This document shows, piece by piece, positions 1 to 11,400 of a stretch of 64,000 nt of DNA; within the stretch, counting starts at the first letter, position 1; each line of letters begins with the position of its first letter. The DNA lies in the NCBI GenBank assembly GCA_028753945.1, contig JAPNXP010000009.1:1178001-1242000 (forward strand). The letters are read 5' to 3'. The notes beneath the pieces were generated by a model that made no database searches, was not told the DNA's origin, and was given only the letters and a program-made list of their open reading frames with translations. This DNA is from Hexactinellida sp. DTS-2022. Taxonomy: Eukaryota; Porifera; Hexactinellida. The position numbers and the translations under genes were made by a program.

Positions 1-1871
1 GCGAGCAGACAGCTCCCGTCAGCTGTGTAGGCCAGAGAGCTGAAACACTTTGTGCTCGCGAGGTGCTTCGTGGTCACAAGCTCCTCCGTGCGACGCCCGC
101 TCCAAATGTCGCGTCTACACTCAATGCTCCCTGTCTGAGAGGAATCCTCCACATTCCAGAAGGTTATTTGTGCATCCAGGGTGCTCACGGCAAGTTCCTT
201 CCCGTCTGGGCTGAAGCAGAGCGCAACCGCTTCGGTGACAAACTCCACTTGCTCGTTGTTTCCCTCGGGGTTGACAACGTCCCACAGACGGTAGCTCTTG
301 TCCCAGGAGCTGGACGCGAGGAGGGACCCCAGGGGGCAGAACTGGAGCGAGCTGATCGGCCCCGTGTGTCCCCTCAGGATCTCCAGCAGCTTTCCGGTCT
401 CCAGCGACCAGAGGAACACCTCAAAGGTGTCCTGCGACCCCGCGCAAATCAGCTCCCCGGAGTAGTCCACTGCAAGCGAGGAGAACTGGGCGGGGTCGGG
501 GGAGGTGTAGGTCCGGAAGTTCCGGTACCGCTTCGTGTCGAAAGCGCGGACTGTCCCGTCGAGCGACGCGGACACAACAACCTGTCCCACTGCGTTGTAG
601 CACACCCCGGTCACGGGCCCGGTGTGCTCTCCGAAGGTGGCGAAACAGAAGCTGGTGGCGGTGCTCCAGAGCTTGACCTTCCCGTCCTCTCCCCCCGTGA
701 CGATGACCTCTCCGTCGGGGGAGTACGCGAGACAGCGCATGCCCTGCGAGTGCCCCTGCTGCTTAAGGACAAACGACTCGGAGGACCACTCCCACACAAC
801 CAGCTGGCCCAGCGTCTCGGAGGCCAGAGCCAGCCACTGTCCGGAGGCGTTAAGAGCCGCAGAAGTGATGGCGTGCTGCGAGACAGACAGAGAATGGATA
901 GGAGACAGAGACGGGGTCTCGTAGAGTATAAATACTCCGTTCTTAAACCCTACCACCAACACTCGTGTGTGTGGGTGGTAACAAGCAGAGCTGACAGTGG
1001 AGTGGTGCACCGAGTTGAGAAGGTGTTTATCGGACCGTGTCCACACGATGGAGTTAGATTTCTTGAGTCTCTTAGCGATTGATTGGTACTTGTCCTCCTC
1101 ATCCGAGCTGCTCTCCCCCTCTTTATCTCCCTCAGAGAAGAACAGATTCTCATCCCCTGGCCGCCCGCCCGCCAGCGCTCTCAGCTCTCCGGCCCTCTCC
1201 AGAGTGACGTCACAGCTCCAGTACAAGAGCACAGAGCCCTTGCAGAGCGTGTAGAGAGAGAGGGAGCTCTTCTCGAAGAAACAGCCCACTATGGTGTTCC
1301 TGTGTCCCGCGAGACGCATGGCCCGGTACCCCTGCGTCCGGCGCAGCGCGAATATCCGCACTGTCATGTCGCTGGACCCAGTGGCTACGAACTCAGAGTC
1401 ACCTGACCAGTCGATACAAGTTATCTTATCGCTGTGGCCTCTGTAGCGGTTGAATCTTTGGAAAGAAGCGAACTTCTTAACTTTAGCGGGGCTGTACCAA
1501 ACCTCTAGCACACGGTCGTGTGTGACAGCTATGAGTGACCCGTCCGGACTGAATCTGATGTCTTTGACAGGCAGTTTTAGATTCATGTGCTGTAGCACTA
1601 TTTTGCGATACAAGTTGATTAAAATCAGGCGTCCATCCTCGTCCACACTAAGAAGGAGATCTCCATTCGGGGAGAGGCAGATACGAGAAATGTTTTTCCT
1701 GTTCTGAAAAGGAAAAGTTGTTGATTTGTTGTTCTTCAAATCAAACTGCGTTACTCTGTTTCCTACAGGACTCAGCACGGAGGTGCCATCTGGTGTGAAA
1801 ATAATATTTCCCTGCTTGTACATACATCCACACAGGTTGGAGAATACGAAGTTCAGTTTTATGTTCAACAT
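1..1871 (-). CDS. PWP2: PWP2/UTP1 WD40 protein of the SSU processome (3' end outside window)
   Basis: This is one uninterrupted minus-strand frame that starts at an ATG (1871) and is still open at base 1, giving about 623 residues. The N terminus (LNFVFSNLCG, then SPVGNRVTQFDLKNNKS at about residues 35-51) follows animal PWP2 closely. Many WD40 blades follow, with an acidic insert (GESSSDEEDKYQS) at about residues 245-257, where the family has one. PWP2 is a tandem beta-propeller subunit of the UTP-B complex and acts in the nucleolus on the U3-bound pre-18S rRNA. The family is about 900 residues long, so the last third, including the C-terminal helical domain, lies beyond the left edge. No intron is needed in the visible part. 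Confidence 0.93.
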   Translation of the reverse strand, partial: MLNIKLNFVFSNLCGCMYKQGNIIFTPDGTSVLSPVGNRVTQFDLKNNKSTTFPFQNRKNISRICLSPNGDLLLSVDEDGRLILINLYRKIVLQHMNLKLPVKDIRFSPDGSLIAVTHDRVLEVWYSPAKVKKFASFQRFNRYRGHSDKITCIDWSGDSEFVATGSSDMTVRIFALRRTQGYRAMRLAGHRNTIVGCFFEKSSLSLYTLCKGSVLLYWSCDVTLERAGELRALAGGRPGDENLFFSEGDKEGESSSDEEDKYQSIAKRLKKSNSIVWTRSDKHLLNSVHHSTVSSACYHPHTRVLVVGFKNGVFILYETPSLSPIHSLSVSQHAITSAALNASGQWLALASETLGQLVVWEWSSESFVLKQQGHSQGMRCLAYSPDGEVIVTGGEDGKVKLWSTATSFCFATFGEHTGPVTGVCYNAVGQVVVSASLDGTVRAFDTKRYRNFRTYTSPDPAQFSSLAVDYSGELICAGSQDTFEVFLWSLETGKLLEILRGHTGPISSLQFCPLGSLLASSSWDKSYRLWDVVNPEGNNEQVEFVTEAVALCFSPDGKELAVSTLDAQITFWNVEDSSQTGSIECRRDIWSGRRTEELVTTKHLASTKCFSSLAYTADGSCLL

Positions 1872-2425
1872 CTCTAACGAAACTCATTTTATTTCTTGAT
1901 AACAATCAAACTATATCCACCCTTATTTAACCAGTTAAATAATAACCCCATAAAATATAACCTATTTCGTTACTATTTGATGAAGTAGCAATCATTGAAA
2001 ATAGCTGTTTTGAGTATGAATCTATGAATAAGATAATAATTGTACAAAAATAGATCAGATTGGGTCACAGGACCTCCTATACGTATCACAGCCCATGTGG
2101 TGCATTAGATAAATTTCTAGCGAAAATAGCCTGGGGAAATTCCTGATACCTTGAGTCATCCAAGGTGATAACTTATATAAACGTGAGTTACAAAGGAAAG
2201 TATCATTTGGATCAGTTGATGTCTGAGACTGGTCACTAGTCCTAAGGGAAATAACAGTAAAATAATTATGTTTGGGAAAGCCAATCCTAAAAACTAACCG
2301 ATTGTAGTAGTGGGTTTATTTCTCCTCTTTATCTAGTTACGAGTTAGATTGGAGGATAATAACTAGAAGGTAATGATAAATATAAAAGACTAATATTACT
2401 AATTGACACAGATATGTTTAAAACT
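1872..2425. other. Intergenic spacer between PWP2 and the CASC3 3' end
   Basis: AT-rich spacer of 554 bp with no credible reading frame. It must hold the PWP2 promoter and the 3' UTR of the gene to its right. I see no structured repeat in it. Confidence 0.6.
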
Positions 2426-5400
2426 TCACCTTTGCATTGGCAGGTATAAATCTGTTTGCATATTGGGAGGCACTTCATTAGTCATCATATACTCGGGCCC
2501 TAACTGTGGGCTGCCCATGAAGGGACCTGTATCCAACAAGAAGAGAGAACAGTTAATAGAGCGTGTGTCTCAATAGAGCTACTTTGGTAACGAACCTCCC
2601 ATCATATTGGGCGCTCCCTTAATGTTCATTGCCATTTCCTGTGGCATGAAGGGGGGAAACTGCATATGCTGAAAATCTCCTTCCTTCATAACTTCAGGTG
2701 GAAGAATGAAATCTAACAAAATAAACACAATTATACTTCTGCTAGTTATTATAATATCCCGAAAGTATAAATGCAACCTTGTAGGATCGTTCCGTCTGGC
2801 ATGATGTTATATGGATGCATGGGGGACATCTGGTTCCCAAACATCTCTTCCTAAACACATTAGTAAGCATAGCTGAGTAGTACACTACCTGACAGGGCTA
2901 CCTTGAATGGAGAGGGGTAGAACTCAGAATAAGGAACCTCCATCAGAGGGATGTGTCCCTCCGCCTGCGGGAGCTCCCCGAGTCGCATCGAAACAGTTAA
3001 CCCTTTGCGAGAGGAATATAAATTGATTAGAACTTAATAACTCAATAACATGCCATTACCTTGTTCTTGAGCTGCGAGCGGGTTTTGATTGGAGCTACTA
3101 GAAACCTGAATCTGGACAGGCGAAGCAAGCTTAGAACTCGGATCAACCACACTGGTAGCTGTTGCAGTGGTGTTAGCATTCGAGTGTGCCTGCTTGAGTC
3201 TCTGGGCTGAGTAGCGCTGGGGCTTGTGTTGAGGCTTGTCTTTGTAAGCAGAGGCAGCAGCTGACTCAGGTGAGAGAGGGAAGGCTTCGTTCAAGTCATT
3301 CTTTGGAATGTTTTCTTTCCCATAATGGGGTTTTGTAGCCTCGTATGCTGTTGGGATAATTATATAAAGAGTACATAAATAGTATACAAATTTTATTCAA
3401 ATATTAATTCAGATCAAGTTAGAAATTCAGCATCCTATATAAGGAATTAATTCTCCAATAAACATTCTAACAACGCTTACGTTTCTTATGTTCTTGTCCA
3501 TCCTGAAGACTGGCCACTTGAGACAAGAACTTCCCTTTATTGCCTCTACCTAGTCCCACCACATACGGGGATCTAATGACTGGCTTAGAGTCTCTGTCAC
3601 TAGCTCTGTTGTAGGCCCCGTACTTACTCTGTCCACTGCGATCAGAAGCCAATTCTAATAGAGCAGCAATCGATTAAATGTAAATACAGTCAGGTTCTTT
3701 TGAGCAAAATTGTGTCCATAATAGAGAGACTTCATATTAAGCGAACTCAACTTAATACAAACCCTATGTAAATTTTTAATTTGGGACCATAGGGCTTGTT
3801 CATAATAAAAGTTCTTCATATTAAGCAGACGAAATCTTGTTCACAATAAGCAGACCTGACTGTATCTACTTTCATAAAAACTTCTTGTAGTTTTAAGCTC
3901 TTCCGGGATTAGCATTATTCATTATCACTGACATGTCACTCACATGCGTACTGATAAATATGTAATTTAAATTGTTCAGAAATATTGCCATACGTACTCC
4001 ATTATCCTCCAAACAACCTCAGGGGCTACTTATATGGCATACATTATGTTCGATATCCACTACGTTTATCAATATAACGATATTATTATAATACAGTGAA
4101 CTCCATTTATAACCAAGTCGATATAACGAAATAACCGCTTATAACGAAATGGATATTTACCCCAGAGCACTAAATGCATTACTTATTATCCACTTATAAC
4201 GAATAACCGGATATAAGTTCATATAACGAAGGAATTGACAGACAGGTCAAATGCACAACGTTATAAACGAGAGTTAAATGTATATTATATAAATTATATA
4301 AATTATACGTATAATGTATAGAATAAGATAGCCTTAGTTTAGTAGTTAATGATAAGTCATCATATACTATATAAATGAATATTCTACAACCAAAATACAA
4401 AAATATTTCACAAATAGTTTCCGTTTTTTGCAACAACACAGCATTCAAAGCTTTAAAGCGATAATAATTCTTATAATTTGTTTCTGATACTATACCAATT
4501 GGATTTGTATAAATTATTCATTGCAACACTTTCATTTTACGAAAATTTATATTCACTTTAATTATGTTCCATTCTGGTTTCTTATCTAATTATACCGAAT
4601 CAGAACTTGACTTGGCTTACCATTTGTTAATATACGTACATATGCATCCTCTAATACAACAAGACAAACCGTTTTCTGTTCTTGAAATGACTGGGATAGT
4701 TGGCAGTGGAGTGCTGGCACTAGACTGGATATAGTCACTTTCTCCAATTCTGATAATATCGTTTGAACTCAAACTGGGTCTATTAACAACAGTACATAAA
4801 TAAATAAAATAGTTTAAATTTCAAAGTACAGTGGAGTTGCTTTATTAGCAACTCCCCTATTAGCAATATATTATATTTATATATTATATTATATTATATA
4901 TTGCTGGATTAGCAACCGCTTTTCAGATCCCAAGAGTGATACTACTGTTAATTAAATCCCCTATTAGCAACCAGATTTAGTGCCAAACCCGAGTTGCTAA
5001 TAAAGCAACTCCACTGTAATTCTTAACTTCTTATGTAGGTTAGGATGTATTCATTGTATTGACAAAAATAGTACCCCGGACCAATTTCGTAGGAGGGACC
5101 ATTTTTGTCAAAAAAAGTAAGGAAAATAGTTTCACTTTATAAACTCGAATAAAATGATTCTACGTATAATATAAACAACGAAACGCCATTTGTAATCAAT
5201 ATAAAATGATGAGAGCAATATGATATATTAACAGAAAAATGCATTAGTAGGGTAAGTGAAATAAATTTGTATCTCCAAAGTATTCAAATAATTAGTGCTA
5301 GTAGAAACCGTACACAATTTGACAACTCTAATATAAATACTACACGAATTGACACTAAGTCAGTTCAATTAATTTATTAGATAATGGAACAAATTGTTAG

Positions 5401-8400
5401 AATCAAGGACATTCTCGCTGATTTTTTAATTGATATCCTATTCATTACAGGGGTGAGGCGGAATCTGGAAGAAAGCGACTTGTCCAAAGTTTCGAAGCAG
5501 CTAGGAGGGGAACACATCAATAATTGTATGGAAAAAGACTGGAAATTTATCTCCGAACACATGAGTGGATCTCCCGGAAAGAGAAGCAGCACTGTACTTA
5601 CCCTAAAGTGGCTGCTCATAAAGTCTGTCTGTATTAACTTCTTTATAACGGGAATATTCATGTTTCTAGAACATTCACTGAATTTGGTAAAAGACTTGTT
5701 ACTGGCTGCACTCGTAACTCAGAAGGTGGAGAGTTTTCTTAACGTCACGGCCAGCTTGAATACATCGAATCATTCGAATGCTACACAGCTAAATCTCGCA
5801 ATCTCACCAACAGACGATGTCACTCTAACAGCCTGCGTGCTGATCGGCGCTACTCTTGGAGAGCTAATCACCTCAAACCTCAAAGTATATTTCGATGTGT
5901 TCAGTTCAACCTATCTTCGTATCTTATTCGAGACCATTATTTACAGCAAAGTGTTGAGGATCAAAAATAAAGCTTTGAAAGGTTTCAATGTGATACACCT
6001 GATTTCATCCGACACCCAAATATTCAATGAGGGTATCGCTACCATTCACATTCTGTGGATCGCTCCCATCGAGGTAGGAGCTGTCATTTTCTTCATGTGG
6101 TCACGCCTGGGTTTACATTCCTCGGTTATACCGGGAGTTCTGTTTCTAACTATTCTGTCGATTTTGCAAGTTTCATTCTCGAAGCAGTTCCAGGCAATGC
6201 GAAAAGAAATGTTGCATTACGGGGATAAGCGGGTGGAAGTAATAGAAAACTTAATTTCAAATTTTACACTAGTGAGATTGTTGGGCTGGGAGAAACCGAT
6301 TACAAAACTTGTTTATGAGAAGAAAAATAAAGAAGACGCATATCTGAAGAAAGTCAGTTTGATCCGAGCATTCAAATTAATTTTCTTTTTCATTGGACCA
6401 ACCATTTCGATCTACCTGACAGCCATAACGTACTCCCTTATCACAGAGAAACAAATAACAGCTGGCCAAGTCAATGCCGGGTTCTTAATGTTTGCACAGT
6501 TGAGCTCCACACTGGTGCTCGAGTTCAATCACGCGATCTACCTGATTAGGGAGATTAATTTGTCTCTCAAAAGAATAGCTGCTCTGTTAGATTCCCCTGA
6601 GTACGGGGCTATTGAAGATAATGCATCAACCAAGTCTAAAGACTGTAGTGATAGCACCAAAAAGCTAAGTCTAAGGAATGGAATTTCGAAAGATTTACCG
6701 GATCAGAAAGCTTATCTGAAGATTAGTTCAAAAACACAGAATTCAATTTCGATCGTATTGAGTGCGGGCCAGAGTGAGAATGTATTAGGGATATCGGGGA
6801 ACATTACAGCGGGGAACTCAGATCTACTCCTGTCCATATTCGGTGAATTGGATGTCCCCGAAAATCTAGCCATAGAGAAGAAGGGGAGCATTGTATTTAT
6901 ACCCAAAGAACCATGGTTTTTCGATGGAAACGTCAAAGAGAACATAATATTCAGTAGCGAGGTAGATGAGGAGTGGTATCAGAAAGTAAAAGAACTGTGT
7001 GGAATCATTGAGGACTTCAAGTACTCTAATGTCTACGATGATACTCAGGTTATGGATGAGGCTGGCCTGAAAGGTCCCCTGGCAATGAAGATATCAATTG
7101 CAAGAGCAATATACAAAAAGGCGGACATATATCTACTGGATGACGTCTTCAACTTAATTGATCTCAAGTCTTCCATCAAAATATTTAAAAATTTGATAAG
7201 TGAAGTACTTGGTGATAAAATAGTACTCATTGCGACAAACCAACAAGAAATTTTAAACCTTGTAACGAGAGAAATTAAAATGAAGGACGGAGAAATTCAG
7301 GCAATCTCTACAATCCATAAACAACCAGAGGTTCCTGTTGATGAGACAGAAGAATCTCAAAACGAAACAACTAATAAGAAACAACTTCGTAAGTGTGGTA
7401 AATTTTTAAGACAAAGATCGAAGAACTTCACGACTAGTATTGACACTAAAGCTAATTGGGAAGACATTTATCATGTGAAAGAAGACAAAAAGATTCACGA
7501 CATCTCGTTTAAAACTTATCTAACCTATTTGATCTCTGGCTCCAACCTGGCCATACTTTACATTCTAGTAATTTTGGTTCTACTAGCTGAAGCCTCGAGT
7601 ATTATTTCCCTCACTGGATGGTTCTTCCTTCCAATGAACAATCTTCAAACAGTAACAGTCCTTGATACAATGAACATATCCTCAAACGTGACAGCTATAA
7701 ATAATCAAGAATGGAAGACGTACATCATTGTTACGGTGTTCGTTGCTGTGTCTACCATATGTTATCTCATTCTCTGTGTAAGTATAATATTCATTCTATT
7801 GCGATGCTCCGACGCTCTCCACGATAAAATGTTCTTCTCAGTCCTAAAGGCAGACACTTCATTCTTCATCCGTACTCCCATAGGCACAATACTGAACAGG
7901 TTCATACGTGACATCACAGTCTGTGATGAATTGCTCCCCTACCATTTCACGTTTTTTACTGTTCTCACATTTCAAGCCCTCGGGGTCATTGCACTGACAT
8001 TCACTATCAACCAAACTATCCTCGTTCCTACACTTATAGTTATCGTGAGTATCTTGCTCGTGTTTAGATGGGTATACCTCAAAACCTCCAGGTCCGTACG
8101 CTCACTCGAATCGCAACTTTGTATTCCACTCTACTCGCATTGCAACATAACTATTAATGGCATCCTCACTATCCAGTCTCACAAATGCCAGAAGAAACTC
8201 ATGGCACATTTCATCCAATGCCAGGATAGTTATTCTAACGCGTACTACAGCAATCATCTGGTTAACATTTGGGTTGGGATTCGAGTTGGTTTGATTGGGA
8301 TATTCACTCTCGCTCTCGTAACTTCAGTAATTCTTAAAGTCTCAAGCGCAGATTTTATAGGCGCGACTACCCTGGGACAGATGATCCTAGCGCTCTGGAT

Positions 8401-11400
8401 GCTGAAGCATTGGATGCTGCTCAGTATAGAGGTAGAGAACGAAATGATATCTGTACAGAGACTTCTCAGCTACCAGAACCTACCCTCCAAACCTGAAATA
8501 GAGGACCAGATTGATGTTAGCACAGATTGGCCAACCAAACCGACAATAGAGTTTGACGACGTCACTTTCTGTTTCGCGCCCTATCTGCCTAACATGCTGC
8601 AACAGATGTCATTCACTATTAACTCGGGAGAAACGATAGGCATAGTCGGGAAGAACTCATCAGCTGTTCTAGCTGCTATCACGTGCTTGAATGAGTTCAG
8701 TGGAACAATTAAGATAGATGGCTGTGACATAAATAGAATAGACCCCTATGTCCTTAGAGATAGCATTTCTATAATTCCCATTGATTGCTTGGTGCTGCCC
8801 GGGTCTCTCCGATTAAACCTCGATCCGTTCGACAGAGCCACTGACACAGATCTGTGGGAAATGATTGAAATAACTGAGCTTAAGTCGCTCATCAGTTCTC
8901 TCCCGGAACAACTCTCTTTTGATATGTCAAAGTTCAACCAGTATTTCAGTGCGGGCCAGAGAAAGCTATTTTCCCTGGCGAGGGCGCTCATTAAGAAGAA
9001 CAACCTCCTTATAATTGACAGCGCGATAAACTCTCTCGACCAAGATACGGAAGATAAGGTGCATAAAATAATACGGACACATTGCATCGGGAAAACTGTA
9101 ATATACCTTACAGATCGACTGATAAAACTGGCCTCTTGTGAAAAGGTTTTGATTCTAAATGGGCCCAAAATGCAGGAGTATGATACACTGACTAACTTGA
9201 TTAATAAGGAACATAGCGAAGTTTCTAAGATTCTAAAGTCGCTCTACAACCTTGAATCAGACAAGTTCACTTGCAATGCTAATATTAACAGTAGAAGGAG
9301 ATCCTTCACGAAATCTATGAAGGAACATTCTGCCTTTTCTAAAGTTAACTTTGATATATGAACGATCTCCTTTAAATATATATAAAATGTTATTTCGTAT
9401 ATTATGCCTAAACTTGTATTTTGAGTAGAGTGAAGAATAAACGATAATGAAACAATTTTGATTTAATGCTGAAATAAATTCAGATATTATCAATCTACTG
9501 GAGTACTAATTGAGTTAAGTAGCGAAGTTACAAATAGCTATGTTTACTTGGCATTGTGTGTACTGGCTCTCTCTATCGGAGATTGGACCCTCTTATTCTG
9601 AGAAACGAACACGATGGGTTTGGATAAATACACGCTTTCACTTTCATCGTTGTAATAGCCGCTGTTGTGTCTATAGAGAATGTATAATGTGATATCAAGA
9701 GCATAAGTGGGAGGAGTATCACAACCTGCTGGTGTTCCCTCTGCCCTTAGAACGCGGGTTGACAGAGGTCCTTTCGTAGTCATCTCTGCGGGGCTTGCTT
9801 CCTCTCCCTCTCCTCTCCTGTCTGGGGGAGTGCCGCGTGAAGCCCGGAACTGGGAGCGGGCCGTCGCCGTACTGCGGCTTTCTGTCGCCACGCCCTCTTC
9901 CTTTCTTCTCAGAGTAGTGACTCTGTCCAACACTAGATAAGGTTAAATCGGATAATAATATAATACAGGTGAATCGTAGAAATAAATTTATACTGAAGTA
10001 TCTAATATTGGAACATTGTAAAGACAGGAAACGCATCTCTGACAAAGTAACACACATAATACCAGTGATAATAAGATTGTTCCATAAATGATACGAGCCC
10101 TTCAGTAACGGTCGCCTCGCGACGGTTCACTCAACCACTACACGGTTTCTCAATATAAATTGTAAAATCATGATTCTCCATGATTGCCATGCTTTTTTAT
10201 GATTATAAACATTGCAATATTAAATCGTTCCATTTAATTATTAAATTAGTGAAATAATTAGAAAAAGAAACCTTTGTGGAGGCGAGTAGGAGAACTGTCT
10301 AGAGCTGACTTCCTATAAGCAATAAAGAAATAATAAAGTAGGAATTTATGTTGCAGTTATTCGTCATGAATGTATAAATACCGCATCAATCGGTCCCTGT
10401 TCGTCTTCATTGAATTTATCGTGCTTCCATTTGCCCTCTCCGCCTCTCCCTCTCGACCCCTTATATATGCGGACAGGCGAAGGGCGGTCCTGGAACAAAT
10501 CCAGACCCAGTTCAGGATCTCTTGACCTAAAATAATATTATTTATAATCAACTGTTTCAAACACGGTTTATAAGAAAGTATACCTGTGGTCCGGGTTAGT
10601 ATAGAACCTATCATCGTGTCCATATGACGTGAACACTTCTCTCCTGCCCCTGTCCTCTCGGTAGCTCCTGGCCTTCCCGCGGTCTCTCCGACCATCACGG
10701 TAAGTATCCTAATTAGAGCGGGCATTAGTAAATACGGTTTGTTTAACTGTTAGTTTGTTTGAAGGCACACAACATATAAAACACGTCTTAATTCCTACCT
10801 CATTGTTGTTATTCCATCTTCCTCCTTTTTCTCTGGAATAGTCTCTGTTTTGAGGATATTTCGGTGCCTTTTCTGTCTCAGTAGGATTATCCTTGGTTTG
10901 TGTGCCCCTTTCATGGGATGGGAATTTGTCCTCGGGTTCAACTTGTGAGACTTTTTCTTCCTCCTTGTTTGTATCTTTCTGATCATCTGTCTTCTCCGAA
11001 ACAACATCTTCAGAATGAGTTTCCTAAACAGAGATGAATTGAGTTATAAATGTAGTTAAGAGTTCCTATTGTATACTAACAGTTTGTTCTGAGACGGGTA
11101 GGGTAACACTAATGCTAGTGCCAGAAAGCTCAGGATCCTCAGCGTCCAGCTTTGCATCACTTTCTGCCGGAGTCTCGTCTTCCCTGTTCTGTGGAGACGT
11201 TACTGACTCCTTCGGTTCGGCGGGAGCATCAGGGGCAGAGACGGGATCTGAGGCGGGAGGGTCCGCGGGGGGCTCCGAGGGGGCCGGGGGGTCTTGCACC
11301 TTCTCAGTGTCCGAGTCGTCTGTGTCACTCAGAGCTCGCTCTCTATCGAATGCGGTGAGTTCATCTCCAGAAGATTCGGAGTCCAAGTCATCTGTTAACT

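Noticed and set aside
63-1082. 339-codon plus-strand ORF
   Set aside because: It is the antisense shadow of the PWP2 frame, which matches a known family throughout.
9544-9933. 129-codon frame ending at 9544 as a separate CASC3 ending
   Set aside because: Its frame in the RG-rich part is not the one continued from the upstream exons. Reading on past 9642 in the exon frame to the stop at 9544 remains the fallback if the long intron is not real.
10081-10150. tRNA- or SINE-like stretch (GTAGTGGTTGAGTGAACCG on the minus strand)
   Set aside because: There is an A-box-like string but no B box, no cloverleaf and no acceptor stem; it includes a short GGTCGC/GCGACG hairpin within a CASC3 intron.
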